A program made the position numbers and the translations under genes. Of a stretch of DNA of 64,000 nucleotides, positions 53,097 to 64,000 are shown piece after piece (position 1 is the first letter of the stretch; every line of letters begins with the position of its first letter). Source of the stretch: Dendrolimus kikuchii (taxonomy: Eukaryota > Arthropoda > Insecta > Lepidoptera > Lasiocampidae); NCBI GenBank assembly GCA_019925095.2, contig CM034398.1, positions 8,757,001-8,821,000 of the forward strand, written 5' to 3'. The notes under the pieces are model-generated. The model was not told the DNA's origin, ran no database searches, and was given only the letters and a program-made list of their open reading frames with translations.

Positions 53097-53330
53097 TTAA
53101 GGCCGTGTAAGCTCAGGAAGGCTGTATTCATCATGACATGGTATGAACACTAATAACGGTTTCTCGAAAACTTGGTGCGCCGGCGACCGCTCCCTATCTT
53201 CTATTATATTAATGTACCCTGTGGCTCCCAAGAAGTGATTTCTCTTCTTAAGGTAGTCGCCTCGCTTCCATAGACACGATGCTTCGCTAGAGTGACATTG
53301 ACAACATATCATCACCTTTGACAATGACAT
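53097..53330 (-). CDS. Probable 3' coding exon of a convergent gene, function unknown
   Basis: Open frame of 77 codons from ATG at 53330, or entering by splice from upstream (a CACTCTAG acceptor-like site is at about 53281). It reads CLWKRGDYLKKRNHFLGATG, INIIEDRERSPAHQVFEKPL, LVFIPCHDEYSLPELTRP and stops with TAA at 53097. Two AATAAA signals follow on the same strand (53080-53075 and 53061-53056). Balanced amino-acid composition and the signals suggest a real gene end. I do not recognise the protein. Its stop is 147 bases from the Dscam-like stop, tail to tail. Confidence 0.5.
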   Translation of the reverse strand: MSLSKVMICCQCHSSEASCLWKRGDYLKKRNHFLGATGYINIIEDRERSPAHQVFEKPLLVFIPCHDEYSLPELTRP

Positions 53331-53656
53331 TTAATAATTCGTCTACAAATATTATTTAACGACAACAAAAACTTCAAACTCTAAATAACAAAAGTTAAAG
53401 GAAAAATCAATTTACAAGGTGACCTAAAATATACGTTCCTGTAGTGGGTGGGATATGTAGAGTAACTTAAAAGTTGAATTTTCGTAAATGTCGCAACTGG
53501 TACACATATTTGAAACTAATTTTCAACGGTATATTTGAACGTTTCAGCCACTTTTCACGTGGCAGATTTCGGTAGTCGTCATCATTGCAACTGAAAAGTG
53601 GGCGATACGTCGAAAATGCCCCGTTAAAACTGTCAAAATGTAGTTTTAATAATTAC

Positions 53657-53698
53657 AGATGCCACGAATAGTAGTTTGGCCATATTCGTGGCATCTCT
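53657..53698. repeat. Small perfect hairpin
   Basis: AGATGCCACGAATA and TATTCGTGGCATCT pair completely around a 13-base centre (GTAGTTTGGCCA region). It lies in a repeat-like block that contains GTTTCAGCCACTTTTCACGT at 53543, similar in wording to 16124-16144. Confidence 0.75.
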
Positions 53699-54109
53699 AT
53701 TAATAACGTTGAGATTAATTGTGCAAATCCAAAAACGCAAAAAGCAAAATTAAAGCTTTAAGATTCAAATAAAATAATAATACTACCAAGACCAGTTTCC
53801 ACATAATAACTACGTAGGTACACACATATACAAAAATGAAAATCGTATTTTATACTAATAACCTAAACGTTAAACTTAAGAAGGTAACTAAAGTAAACTC
53901 TTTACCCGTAGATGTCAGAAAAGATAAATAACTTGCCATATTTAAAAAATCTGTCAAAACCATTACTTTAGTTTATAATAAAAAATATTTTTTTCTATTC
54001 GTTTTAACTTCGCTGTTTACTGTCCACATTACACTGTTCTTCCTTTTTTATTTTACTTCATTTTAATTTAATTATACCTAGACGTAAGCTGTGAAAAGTA
54101 TCCTCTCAG

Positions 54110-54224
54110 TCAGGTCGCCTGGAAGAGATTGCTTTTAGCGATAAGGCCGCCTTTTGTTTTGCCGTTAAATTATTGTAATTATTTATTCTGTAATTGTTTG
54201 TTTTCTATTCTATTCTAAGGTACT
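54110..54224 (+). mobile_element. LINE 3' end
   Basis: Contains CGCCTGGAAGAGATTGCTTT, TAGCGATAAGGCCGCC and an ATTCT tail. This is a widespread 3' end motif of lepidopteran Jockey/CR1-type LINEs. No coding part remains. Confidence 0.75.
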
Positions 54225-54282
54225 TACTCAACAATAATAATATACCTCATAACCATAACACACATTTGCAATTGTCCTTAAG

Positions 54283-54540
54283 CAAAACAATACTATCGAT
54301 GTAATTTAATTTACACCGATATCAAACGTTCCATTTACTTTACAAGGTTTGAATTTCCGTTGAGTACCAATCGAAATTGGAAATTCATCTGTGAACGGTG
54401 CAATCCACGTTTTGCACTACCAGTAAAAGCAAACAATAAAATATTTGAGAATGTGAGAACAGATCCAAAATTCGGTGAACGGGTTTTCATGTGGAGATAC
54501 AGTTCGATAACAGCAGCAATATCGTTATGCACACAATGAA
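54283..54540 (+). other. Open frame of unknown nature
   Basis: Open on the + strand for about 85 codons to a TGA at 54526-54528, without a good ATG. It contains NWKFICERCNPRFALPV and GERVFMWRYSS. The minus strand is open as well over 65 codons. It could be an exon with an upstream acceptor (TTTACAAG at 54346), a transposon remnant, or chance. Confidence 0.2.
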
Positions 54541-54759
54541 AATTTTAAATTGCAGAATATTGATGAGACTGTAAATATTTTTGAAGTGAAACTTCTTTAG
54601 AATCGTTGTGATTTGAAATGAAACTAAAAAAAGCGACACTAAAAAGAGATAAACACATAAAATTCAACCTTATTTAATTCGAAATAAAACACAAAGATAT
54701 CAAATTAATTTTAGCTCTATCTATATATATTTAAGGCAAATATTCTTTCATACATCGTG

Positions 54760-54900
54760 ATGTAACCTGCACATCGGGATAACCGATGTGTCAAACCTGC
54801 CAAGCCGCCTTGGACAAGCGTGGCGGGTATACTGTCGGTTCCTCTATAGTGGGAGGCCCGAGCCCAGCAGTGGGACATTTATGGGTTGTGGTGTGGTGGT
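54760..54900 (+). mobile_element. LINE 3' end fragment
   Basis: Reads ACCGATGTGTCAAACCTGCC, then GGGAGGCCCGAGCCCAGCAG and TGGGACATTTATGGG. It shares its last part with the fragment at 42195-42262. Confidence 0.7.
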
Positions 54901-56859
54901 ATAATTTATAAGTATATTAGATGATGTTAGAAAATTGATGATATATTTTATTATAATGTATGCTGCTATTTAACAGTGACTGTAAGAAAAATTGGGACAT
55001 GAGTCGCATTAGCTATCTATGGCTCGCATATAGTTTCTAAGTTGATTGACAACAGGGAAAATCGTTGCCCAGGGACGAAAAGTACCTACTGTTTTCATCC
55101 CTGTGGTCAGGCAACCCCAAGCTTACTTTCAGAATATAAGAAATATAAAATAACTTATTTAGGACAAGACATACAAAATAATAAACAAACAAATAAGACA
55201 TAATAATTATGTTGTCCTAAATAGGCCCATGCTCAGCATATTGCTGGTTTTATAACCAGCTGTGATCTTCCATAGGGACTCTAGTGATATCAATCACGGC
55301 TTAGCTTAGATATAAGGAGCAAATTAATGTGTATACGCATTAGTACAAATGAAAAAAGCAAAAGAACAAAAATAGATGAAGACAATAAAAAACAAACTCA
55401 TAGTACATTTACTACGGCCCGCCGTAGCTAGAAGGTTCCGAGGAAAGGAGTTGAATATGGAATACATGGGGATGAAATAGGGCTAAGGGTAAGGGAAAGT
55501 GAGTCATCAAAACTCTTACTCATTGCACGAAACACGATTATCTCAAGGCTAACCATTTCACTCCGATATTCTGTGAGAGCGTGGTATCACATCGATCAAG
55601 TCGGCCCTAAGTGCTGTAATCAAGATAATGATTCCAGCATGGTAATACCACGTGACAAAATATAAATATACCTATATTAAGCTAGACGCGTATATTTACT
55701 AGCTTGTACGATGGAGGTATGGGGCGTCGTCTCTATAAAAACGGTCTGACTGGTTCCACCTACCTTTTTATATTACGGTCTAATATTTCATATTCGCTGC
55801 CCTTCTTCAGAGACAAGGTATTCAGTGGTGTGAACTTCCAAAATCGTTGAGTATAGGGGAAGCAGGGGGAATGCCGTTTGCTTAAGGAATACTTTTTGTA
55901 TTTATTCTGAATAACTTTGTATTGTATTGTAGTTGGACAAAATAATACAATTGTTCATTTATTCAATAATCACTATTTTAACACAAAAAGTATGAAACTT
56001 TCCTTAATAATCGATAATTAAGCAAAACAAAAAGAAAGGCATTCTTAGGCGCCATTACCCATCCATGAGTAACACCGCTCATTATAAAAGCATATTATCG
56101 TCAAAATGCTGTGTATGATTTGAAATATATACTAATGTATTAATATATTATTCTTAAATACAAAAAATAATTATCTAAGTTATTAGTAGTAACAAAAAAA
56201 ATCAAATATTGCATTTAGCAGTAAAAACTGTTCAACCAACAATTTTGTTAGCGGGACCGAAAACAAACAGACGTGCTTGTCTTTCCGTTATTGCTAGTGG
56301 ATTTGTAATTTTAGTTACTGTTTGCTCTTGCCTCGTAGACCCCCCCCCCCACGCTTTAACCTGTGTGCCGTAATCCAACGCATTGAACTTGCTAAGTTAT
56401 ACTTGTGAGCGGCATTACTTAGTGAGCGCCAATACCCTCATTTTCCCCTACTGATGATAACTTAAACACAAGCCTTGTTCTTAGTTTGAGAGTCAAAGTG
56501 ATATCCTGATTAGTTGAAGTCCATTGGTTGTGGATCAATGAAATATATTCTCGAATTTTAAGTGGTTTGTTTAATATATTACATTTAATAGTTACATCGT
56601 GCAGCCAGTACAACCAAGAAACCATTTTCTTATGAAAATTACTATTATGGGCAAGTGACCATGCATAATAGTGATGTGTATTAACAGATATCGAATTAAC
56701 TCCATTTGTAACATATCCTGCTTATAAAAACCATTCTGAGCCCTAGGTCTGTTATTAGAATTTTGTCCGGATGGTCGTTAACTGGTGACTATTAATTACG
56801 AGCCACGGTAGCTAAGTCATAGCATAGAGTAAGCTTTTTATTTTATTGCATGAGTTCAG

Positions 56860-57160
56860 CAGACAGTCAGATGGCCCGTCTGATGGAAAGCGGTTACTAT
56901 CGCCTATGGACATTATCAAAGGTCCAATGTGCTGCTACTCTCTAAAGTAGTCTAAAGGGAGACTGGAACCTGACCACTAATGCCAGAACACAACTCAAGG
57001 TTGTTATGGCGGATTGGTCTAGACCATGGGTGGTAGCCATCCAGATGAGCAAATACCCTACCACCAGGCTGTGGATTTTTCTGTCGCCTCTTACGACAGG
57101 CCGCCTGACCGCATGAAATTTATTCTTCCTCCGTTCCTGCACGGATTTTAAAAGCACGCA
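56860..57160 (+). repeat. Dispersed repeat family A, uninterrupted copy
   Basis: Contains GATGGCCCGTCTGATGGAAA, GCGGTTACTATCGCC, GGTTGTTATGGCGGATTGG and CTGTCGCCTCTTACGACAGG. It shows the continuous order of the two halves separated in the 26144-26750 copy. The 93-codon frame on the minus strand overlapping it is derived from the repeat. Confidence 0.8.
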
Positions 57161-58384
57161 CGGAACTGCAACTGTGGCTGATGTCAGCTCGCTCGCTTCT
57201 AAAGCAGGCCGTTTTGTCCTCATAGTTAAGTGACATGGAAATGTGTGGATTTTCAGGCAGCAACTAGTGTGTATATACCAACTGAAGATCTACTGCTCAC
57301 CTTCCTTCTTGCACAATGCACAGTACTAGGCACTTACTGCCGGCCGTGCCCGCATTATATGTCGCAGACACAGCGGGCATAAACGTCTAAGTGTTTAGTC
57401 ACAATAAATATTTTTTTCAAATTTGTATAGCGAAAGGACACGCGTTAGCACTTATAGTTAGTTCCATTATTGTAGTATTGTATGTCTGAATTTTAAAAAT
57501 ATGTGTATTAACATATCCGTAGACGTGAAAATAGAAATATCACTAAATATTTGTATTTTAGTACGAAAATGTTACCTGTTCATATTCTTCACTCACTATT
57601 ATTAAAATAATAACATTTTGTTTCAACTATGTATGTCATGATTATAATTATAGCCTCACTATAAGGTAAACGTTAACATGCTTACTTCGATAGTAAATCC
57701 TATTATCAATTAGCCGAAACAATAGTTAAGTTGTAGCGTAAAACACGCAAGTAGTAGGTATTTCAGCAATAATAAGCTTACCGTCAGTATGGAAATGCGA
57801 TCATAAAGTTTAACATCAGAGGTTTAGTTTGTTAGGTTACTGTTGAAGTAAATATATATAGTGTAAGCATCATCGAAACTTCGCATAATAAATCAATAAA
57901 TACATACATCGTAGTCACAGAAATATTTGAAAGAATATCTATTCAATCATTTAATAGCAACACAGTAACGTAAAAAGGATCCACCTTTTTACGTGAAAAG
58001 TATCACATTTTCCGAGACAAATTTTATGCTATGTTAGTCCCTTTTACCAAAAGTAGCCACACACAATCTCTTGCTACATAAAATACCATAAATGTGAAGT
58101 TTGAGTCCTCACTGTGCGGAAACTATTCAACGTTTTCAGCATATAAGGTAATGAATGCTATATTTATCCCTGTTATGAAAAGGAGCTGTATATAAGGTAG
58201 TTGGATATATAATCAAGAGGACATAAAAAATGGGCCCAACCTGGCCCGGTGACCTCCGACCTCCCCTTTTAGTTCCCCCAAGCCTCGCAATTAGAGTCTT
58301 TATATCATCTCAATTCTACACATTTAATTTAATTTATCATAAAACATAAGGACATTTCCATAAATACACATTTAACTTACTCAG

Positions 58385-58602
58385 TTTACCGAAGAGCGCT
58401 GCGCTTGGCGAATGGTCTGTCTGAGTCTGCTTTGCCTCACGCACCGCTTAAATACTATAAATTACTTAAACTACCGTCAATTATGTGCACCGCAAAAGAG
58501 TGGAACTTAGTGCCGGAGTCTATTTTTCCCGAAACCTACAACCTGAATGTCTTCAAGTCTCGTGTGAATAGGCTTCTTCTAGGTAAGAGCGCTCGTTCTT
58601 AG
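58385..58602 (+). pseudogene. LINE reverse transcriptase C-terminal fragment
   Basis: Frame of 65 codons ending at the stop 58600-58602 with EWNLVPESIFPETYNLNVFK and SRVNRLLLGKSARS. WNxxPxxIFPxxYNxNxFKxRVNRxLLGK is the C-terminal end of an insect LINE reverse transcriptase. Only this last part is present. Confidence 0.8.
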
Positions 58603-59988
58603 ATCATATCTACGCTCAAATCTAACGAGATAATGGTCAAACGCGAACTTATACAGTGATAAAAAAAAATGTTGGCAATCTAAAATGAGCAGCAACTTGT
58701 TAGTATCTTTTACAAATACCACCAAAACGTTTAGTATAACTGTATCGTTTTCACTAAATTATTCTTGTTACTCAATGCAACAGATCAATAAATATCTGCC
58801 TTGAAATAGCTATTGTTTCGACTTTCGTGATACCTAACATAGTCTATTAAATTATGACATTATTATACGAGTAATTACTACAACTGCAGCTTCATAATAT
58901 CTCTCTCTATTTATAAATATATTAACTGCCATAAATTTAGGTTTCCAACAATAGTAAATGATTAAATACGAGTAAACTGTATCTATAATCCAGAACAATC
59001 ATTTTGAAACTTTTCATATTATGTCAACGCGGTTCCTAATTAAATGTTAATATCAATGACATTGTTTTCAATAAAATATTAATGTTAAAACTCTTTAAAC
59101 AAAAATCACAATATTCTGTTTAGCAAGATATAATTTGACAACTTTATTACGTAATCGTATCTAGATAATATTATCTGCAGAATTGTACAACATAGTATAA
59201 CGAGTGCACAAAGAAAGTTTTTCATTGGAACAACATTTTATTAAAGGAGTAATTTTTTTACATGAATATTACGAAATGAATTTGTCAAAATAATGTTTAT
59301 GAGTTAAATATTTTATTCATTGTGATTAATAAAATAATATTCATATTGTTTTTAAGTATTATTAATAGACGTTTAGTGGAATAAATTGAGTTTAACTCAG
59401 TTGAACGCTTATCCGAATAAAGCGTATCAATTAGCTAATAATCCGATTAGGACAGTGCTATCTCCAGCTTATACTAGATGTTGAACGACAACCCATTAGA
59501 TTAGCTGAGGATATACTCTAAAGCTGATATCGAATAGGCTATGTACTGATTAAGTATTGCAGATATGAAATAGGTTAATCATTTGGAAAGACGCTGCGCT
59601 ATTGTGACTGCTACTGCCGCTAATTAAGAGATTTTCGTTTCTGTTTTGATTCAATTTTTATTTGTTATAATCTCCGATCACCCCCGATGCTGATCGGACA
59701 TCTGAAATACGTATAAATACGGCTTATCTTATGCTACTTATACCACTTAAAATTACTTTAAATCTAGTTTAAAATTGAAATTGTAAAAGTTGTATAATAA
59801 TAAATACAATAATATATAGAGATAAATTGCCTAACGTCAGAAGTAGCTTCGGTGAACCTGCAACCCACCTCTCGACATCTCTAAGCCACTCAAATCCATG
59901 ATGGCCCTAGCAAATCTTGTACGGCATTTTAAGGGGCCCATGCAGTAAGTGGCGAGTCACCGTTTGCCCATTTTTCCATATTCCCCGA

Positions 59989-60260
59989 ACATTGCGACGG
60001 GCAGACGCCATTGTCCCCATAGTCTCAGATCCCTAGTTCCATTAGCAGTTCATCCCAATAGCCCGGTACCTTTTGTTCTCATTCCCTACAATAGTCCTAC
60101 ACTGACCGGGGCTTGTCCTTGGGTGCATTTTTATATGGTGTTGACAGGGATAAACGCCGGTCAGTGTCGCGCCACATTTAGATTTTTGTCTAAGGGGCCT
60201 CTACGTATTGGCCTTCCCATGGCCCCACGCAAGCCGTCCAAAAGTCCGGGTCATTTTTAT
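59989..60260 (+). repeat. Two-copy dispersed repeat (copy 2)
   Basis: Matches 33236-33510 across its length (ACATTGCGACGGGCAGACGC, GACCGGGGCTTGTCCTTGGG, AAAAGTCCGGGTCATTTTTA). The 109-codon open frame at 59949-60278 overlaps the repeat and is not regarded as a gene. Confidence 0.8.
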
Positions 60261-60676
60261 GATCCGTGGACTTTATAGACATAATATCTATTACATGCAT
60301 ATATAGGTATAAACGGCCAGATCACCACGACTGTGTCTGTCATTAGTCCAAATTATTTTCGTACTCGATGACGTAACATGGTGACTGAGAGATAAATTGA
60401 GGCAATGATTAAACATTACGGCGATTTACTTCTTCTCACAGCGTCCTCCACCATCCTAATAGCTTCCAACCAAGACCGGGACTCTTTACCGGCCAATGTC
60501 TAGCATAATGTTGACTCTGTTTATTAAAATTACGAAGCGATGAAAAAAGATACCCTATAAATTCATCGTCTGCATCCGTCTGTGTTTGTATGTCAAAAAC
60601 TTTTTAGCAGAAAGGTACATTCTATAATGTCACTATATATTTTGTAGTGAAATCGCGAAAAACATATTGGTATAAG

Positions 60677-60888
60677 CAGGGCTTTTTATGTGGGGGCACG
60701 CAGTGCCCTTAAAGGTTTCGAAACTATCGAAAAATTACCATAAAAAATGAAAAGTAAAAATCAATTTTGGTAACCTTTACAAAAAAATGGATTTTGTAAT
60801 AGGTTTTTTGGAGTGAAGCTACAGACAAAAAATTATAGACTTACAACTTTCAAGAATTAGCGTGTCCCCAGAAAAGAAAAAAAGCCTG
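60677..60888. mobile_element. hAT-type MITE with 8-bp target duplication
   Basis: 212 bp with ends CAGGGCTTTTTATG and AAAAAAAGCCTG and inner GGGGGCACGC / GCGTGTCCCC pairs. Both sides carry GGTATAAG (60669-60676 and 60889-60896). The 8-bp duplication and CAGG ends indicate hAT. No coding sequence. Confidence 0.85.
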
Positions 60889-62034
60889 GGTATAAGTAAC
60901 ACAGGGATGGATAAATTCAGCGTACAAGCGAGCAGAGTATCGTTATACAGGTCTTAATATATTATTGATTTTTCTTTGTAATCTGTTTTATTAAAGTCAG
61001 TCAACGGTGAGATATTTATATTCAAAATCGTAGAAGAAGAAGGTGTAGGGCCGGGTATACAAGTAGGAACATACTCCTAAATATATACCCGACTCTACAC
61101 CGGTAAGTTTTGTTTCCGTTAGCCTCTAAGACTAAGCGAACACTACGATTTGTCAATACCGAACTCAGCGTGAAAGGTTGGGTTCACTTAACACTTCAAA
61201 CTGTAGAGTAGAAAATAATCGGGAATTCAAACTGGTACTTTTAAATAACCTACAGTAGTTTTTAATACATGTCGTGTTTCAGATAAATCCTTATTTTTGT
61301 TTTAACTGTCAAAAACAATTAATTCGTCTCGTCTAGGGCATTCTTTACTAAGCATGGAAAGACACGCACTTGAAAGATTGTATTACAATACCAAACTACT
61401 CCGTTGGCTCAGCGACCCTAAATGTGTTTTTGGTCTCCGAAACGAGAACATGCCACTTGTTTCTGTCCTGTGCGGCTTCTTGCCAGTTATGGGCTTTACA
61501 ATTAAAATACCATATCTTAGCGTAAAATAAATTCTTACAAATGAAATCAAATTTGGCTAAAATGCACCAAGCACACTCAAAAATACAGCTACATCTAAGT
61601 AAATGGTGCCCATCATAATAAGTATAACATTACATTCGCCGAAACAACAGGTCTTTATAACGAAATACGACCCTTGTACAGTGCGATACTCCATATAGGT
61701 ACGAAAATAACATCAAGTAGAGAAGTTTCGAGGAAAATTATCTGACCGCAGGTCGTAGCCCACAATCCGCAAAAGGGTTCCAGCCGTAACAATTAAGACC
61801 GCCGACCAACTACACGATATTACCGAGAACATATGGCCGGGTAACAAAAATGTAAGTGAATTGCCCACAGAACTCCCACTATTTGAGACTATTTATGCCG
61901 CGAGATCATTTGCGGATTAAATATCTTCTGTATAGCCAGCCAGCTTTAAATACGTTAATGTAGTAGTAATGTAATGTAGCTTTCTCAATTATTGTTCTAA
62001 ATTTTAAAAAAAGATTGAAACATACCTACTCGTC

Positions 62035-62305
62035 TAATCTATTCTATAATAAATTTGTAAATGATTCGAGTTTGTACAGTGCGTTTAAAAATGTAAAAAA
62101 AGACAATGGGGCTAATTCGGACCAGCAGATTTCGAAAATACAATTTTTAGAATTTTTGTCTGTCTATATGTCTGTTAGACCTGAAAACTACTGAACGGTT
62201 TTAAATGAAACTCGAATAGGAAGTAGCTTATATCTCGGGCCGTAACTTAGGATAATTTTTATCCCGATAAATGTCGCCGTTCCCGTGGGATAGACGAAAA
62301 TAAAG
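62035..62305 (+). repeat. Dispersed repeat (copy 2 of 2)
   Basis: Matches 15385-15663: ACAATTTTTAGAATTTTTGT, CTGTCTATATGTCTGTTAGA, ATAATTTTTATCCCGATAAA, CCGTGGGATAGACG. This copy is not interrupted by the hAT MITE. Confidence 0.75.
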
Positions 62306-63539
62306 AAAAATTTGGCGCTGCAACCACATCGTTTATGGAAAACTACTGAACGAATATGAATAAAACTCGAAATAATGCTGGCTTATAAGCCAGTTAACAT
62401 TATAAAAGACGTCGTTTCCTTAGAATGGACGGATTAGCAAAATAAATGGCGCTGCAAACGCGTTTTTCAATTTACTAATGCTGGGGCCACACTAACGGGT
62501 AATGTCAAAGCCTATCATTGCGATAAATATTGCGTTAATTATTAACGCGATAAAGTGAGTGGTTGCACTTTAACGGTCAACGTTAATATCCATTATTGGC
62601 GATAATATTGGCGCTAATGTTTCTTGAATTTTACGCAACACTGACATTGACGGTGCTACTCTGTATTTGATGAGTATACATTTTTATTTTATGAATATAT
62701 TGTATATTAGCATCATTTTGTGATGCACGGTTCTTGAAACTTTTGCGTCTCGGATCCTACAAAAGTGGCTCATGGTGCACACTGACATACGTAGTGTGGC
62801 CGTTCACCACACTAATTCTCGCGTTCATCTCTTACATGTACCGCCACTTAAGCTATCGCCTAACCTCAAGCGGCAATGTGAATACCGTTGTCAAATTATA
62901 GCGTTAAGTCGCGATAATTAACGGCATTTGTATAAACAACATATCATTCATTGTGTTATTTCAAATCAGGTTGGCATCCACTCACCTCTATGTTTTACTG
63001 GGCAGTTGTCTAGACTATATGGACTTAGTTTCTTTGTTATTATATAGTCATATAATTTAGTCGTAGTTGTATAATATAGTCTCGAGTTCAATGGTAAATT
63101 AATTAAGCGATCATATTTCCATATTATCCTCCCTCTCCAGTGGTCGAACCTGGCTCCCGAGACGATTGAGCCATGATTACTTGCCAGCGGAGTCACTTCA
63201 CACTACGGGGTAGTCAACACAGATGCATAACTTAACGCAATCTACGTCACACCAGACATCTATACGTAAATAATGAAAAGTTCATCTACAAATATCCAGA
63301 GACCATTGAGACCCTTGATTCATGGGCCACGCAGCACAGCATTTCAATCGAGACATTTGAATAAGTTTCACAGAGTTCTCGAATGACCAAAAGGCTAGGC
63401 TGTATCTGGGGCAATGCACCGGCGTTATTATCCTACGTAGCAATCCAGCAAATATTTTAGGAATCCATTGTTAACATACAAAGTAAATTTATCGCTCCAT
63501 TTTCCGATTTCCTGTTTTATTTCTATATATTATTAGGAT

Positions 63540-64000
63540 GCGTAGATGATATCTATCTTTATATATAAAAATGAATGTTTGTCTGTATGTCCTTTACAGA
63601 ATCGTAAACTATAATAAATTTGATCATGTGATGATCTTTAGCAAAGTCGTTGTGCATGCGCCAAAGAAGGTTTCTGAGTTGGTTCACAATTGGACCCGGT
63701 AGGTGGCGCTGCTGTCGGCATATCTATTGAAGCTTTTCCGGGCAGGACAATGTCTGCCGGGACTGCTAGTAATATTATAAAATTGTAAAAGTGTAGTCTT
63801 TTGTTTCTTACATTTTTGTGTTTTTTACTTTTTGTTCTGGATTCACGCAAAAACTACAGGGCCGATTTTGATGTCTTTTACGCTGATCGATAGTAAATTC
63901 GTGGGCATAAAATTTGTGGTACTTTATATCCCGAGAATCTGACGGGAATTTTCTAGGGAGAGGTTTAAAATTGGCCAGATCGAAAAGAAAATTGACTCCG
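63540..64000. repeat. Composite LINE-like repeats at the window end
   Basis: 63681-63765 holds an inverted copy of the 10396/21998 family (GGACCCGGTAGGTGGCGCTG, GTCTGCCGGGACTGCTAG). 63839-63990 holds GGATTCACGCAAAAACTACA and GGGCCGATTTTGATG, shared with 22840-22940. The end is cut by the window. Confidence 0.6.

Larger units (their letters stand above)
53331..64000. other. Region downstream of the convergent gene ends
   Basis: Mostly AT-rich DNA with repeats listed separately. No exon with convincing domain content was found. A run of 13 C lies at 56340. Stretches 55000-56850, 57230-58380, 58620-59900, 60900-62030 and 62310-63530 show nothing I can name, apart from a GC-richer block with GGGGCCACACTAACG at 62483-62930 that may be another MITE. 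Confidence 0.6.

Noticed and set aside
56419..56625. 68-codon minus-strand frame
   Set aside because: No motif or splice context that I could recognise; kept as unassigned intergenic DNA.
59949..60278. 109-codon open frame
   Set aside because: Most of it lies in a repeat whose other copy (33236-33510) is broken into short frames; no domain resemblance.

Overview
The window looks like AT-rich insect DNA, most probably from a moth or butterfly (Lepidoptera). The evidence is a many-exon gene of the insect Dscam family and a dense load of repeats typical of lepidopteran introns: a Mag-type Ty3/Gypsy element with very short LTRs, a mariner remnant, hAT-type MITEs, LINE 3' ends and SINEs. The order is inferred from repeat style and was not tested by any search.

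One gene on the + strand dominates. Thirty-one exons from 7153 to 52950 join without a phase conflict into 1647 codons. In order they give Ig2 to Ig9, four fibronectin III repeats (FN1 to FN4), Ig10, FN5 and FN6, one transmembrane helix and a short cytoplasmic tail of about 130 residues. This is the Dscam layout (Ig1-9, FN1-4, Ig10, FN5-6, TM) without Ig1, whose exons are presumably upstream of base 1. The Ig2, Ig3 and Ig7 half-exons are single copies, so this is not the hypervariable Dscam1 locus but one of the other paralogues. By family knowledge the product is a homophilic neuronal adhesion receptor. The tail keeps the Dscam motif with YEISPYATF, has proline-rich stretches and ends with a seven-arginine run.

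Region by region: 1-7152 holds degraded LINE pieces, an LTR-like segment and a broken mariner. 7153-20149 is exon-rich (Ig2 to the first half of FN1), with a 491-bp tandem duplication and several MITEs and SINEs in its introns. 20150-28906 is a repeat-filled intron that contains a partial, in-frame second copy of the preceding exon. 28907-30427 completes FN1 and FN2. 30428-38971 is an intron carrying a complete-looking LTR retrotransposon with one intact 1343-codon gag-pol frame. 38972-45591 encodes FN3 to the transmembrane helix. 48805-52950 encodes the tail in four small exons. 53097-53330 on the minus strand looks like the 3' end of a convergent gene. From 53331 to the end I see only repeats and unexplained intergenic DNA.

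No RNA genes, CRISPR arrays or bacterial features were seen. The points most worth following are the ghost exon at 21060-21195, a possible tail-less isoform ending near 45700, the tail-to-tail neighbour at 53.1 kb, the Mag-like insertion, and three MITEs with 8-bp target duplications, two of which interrupt older repeats.
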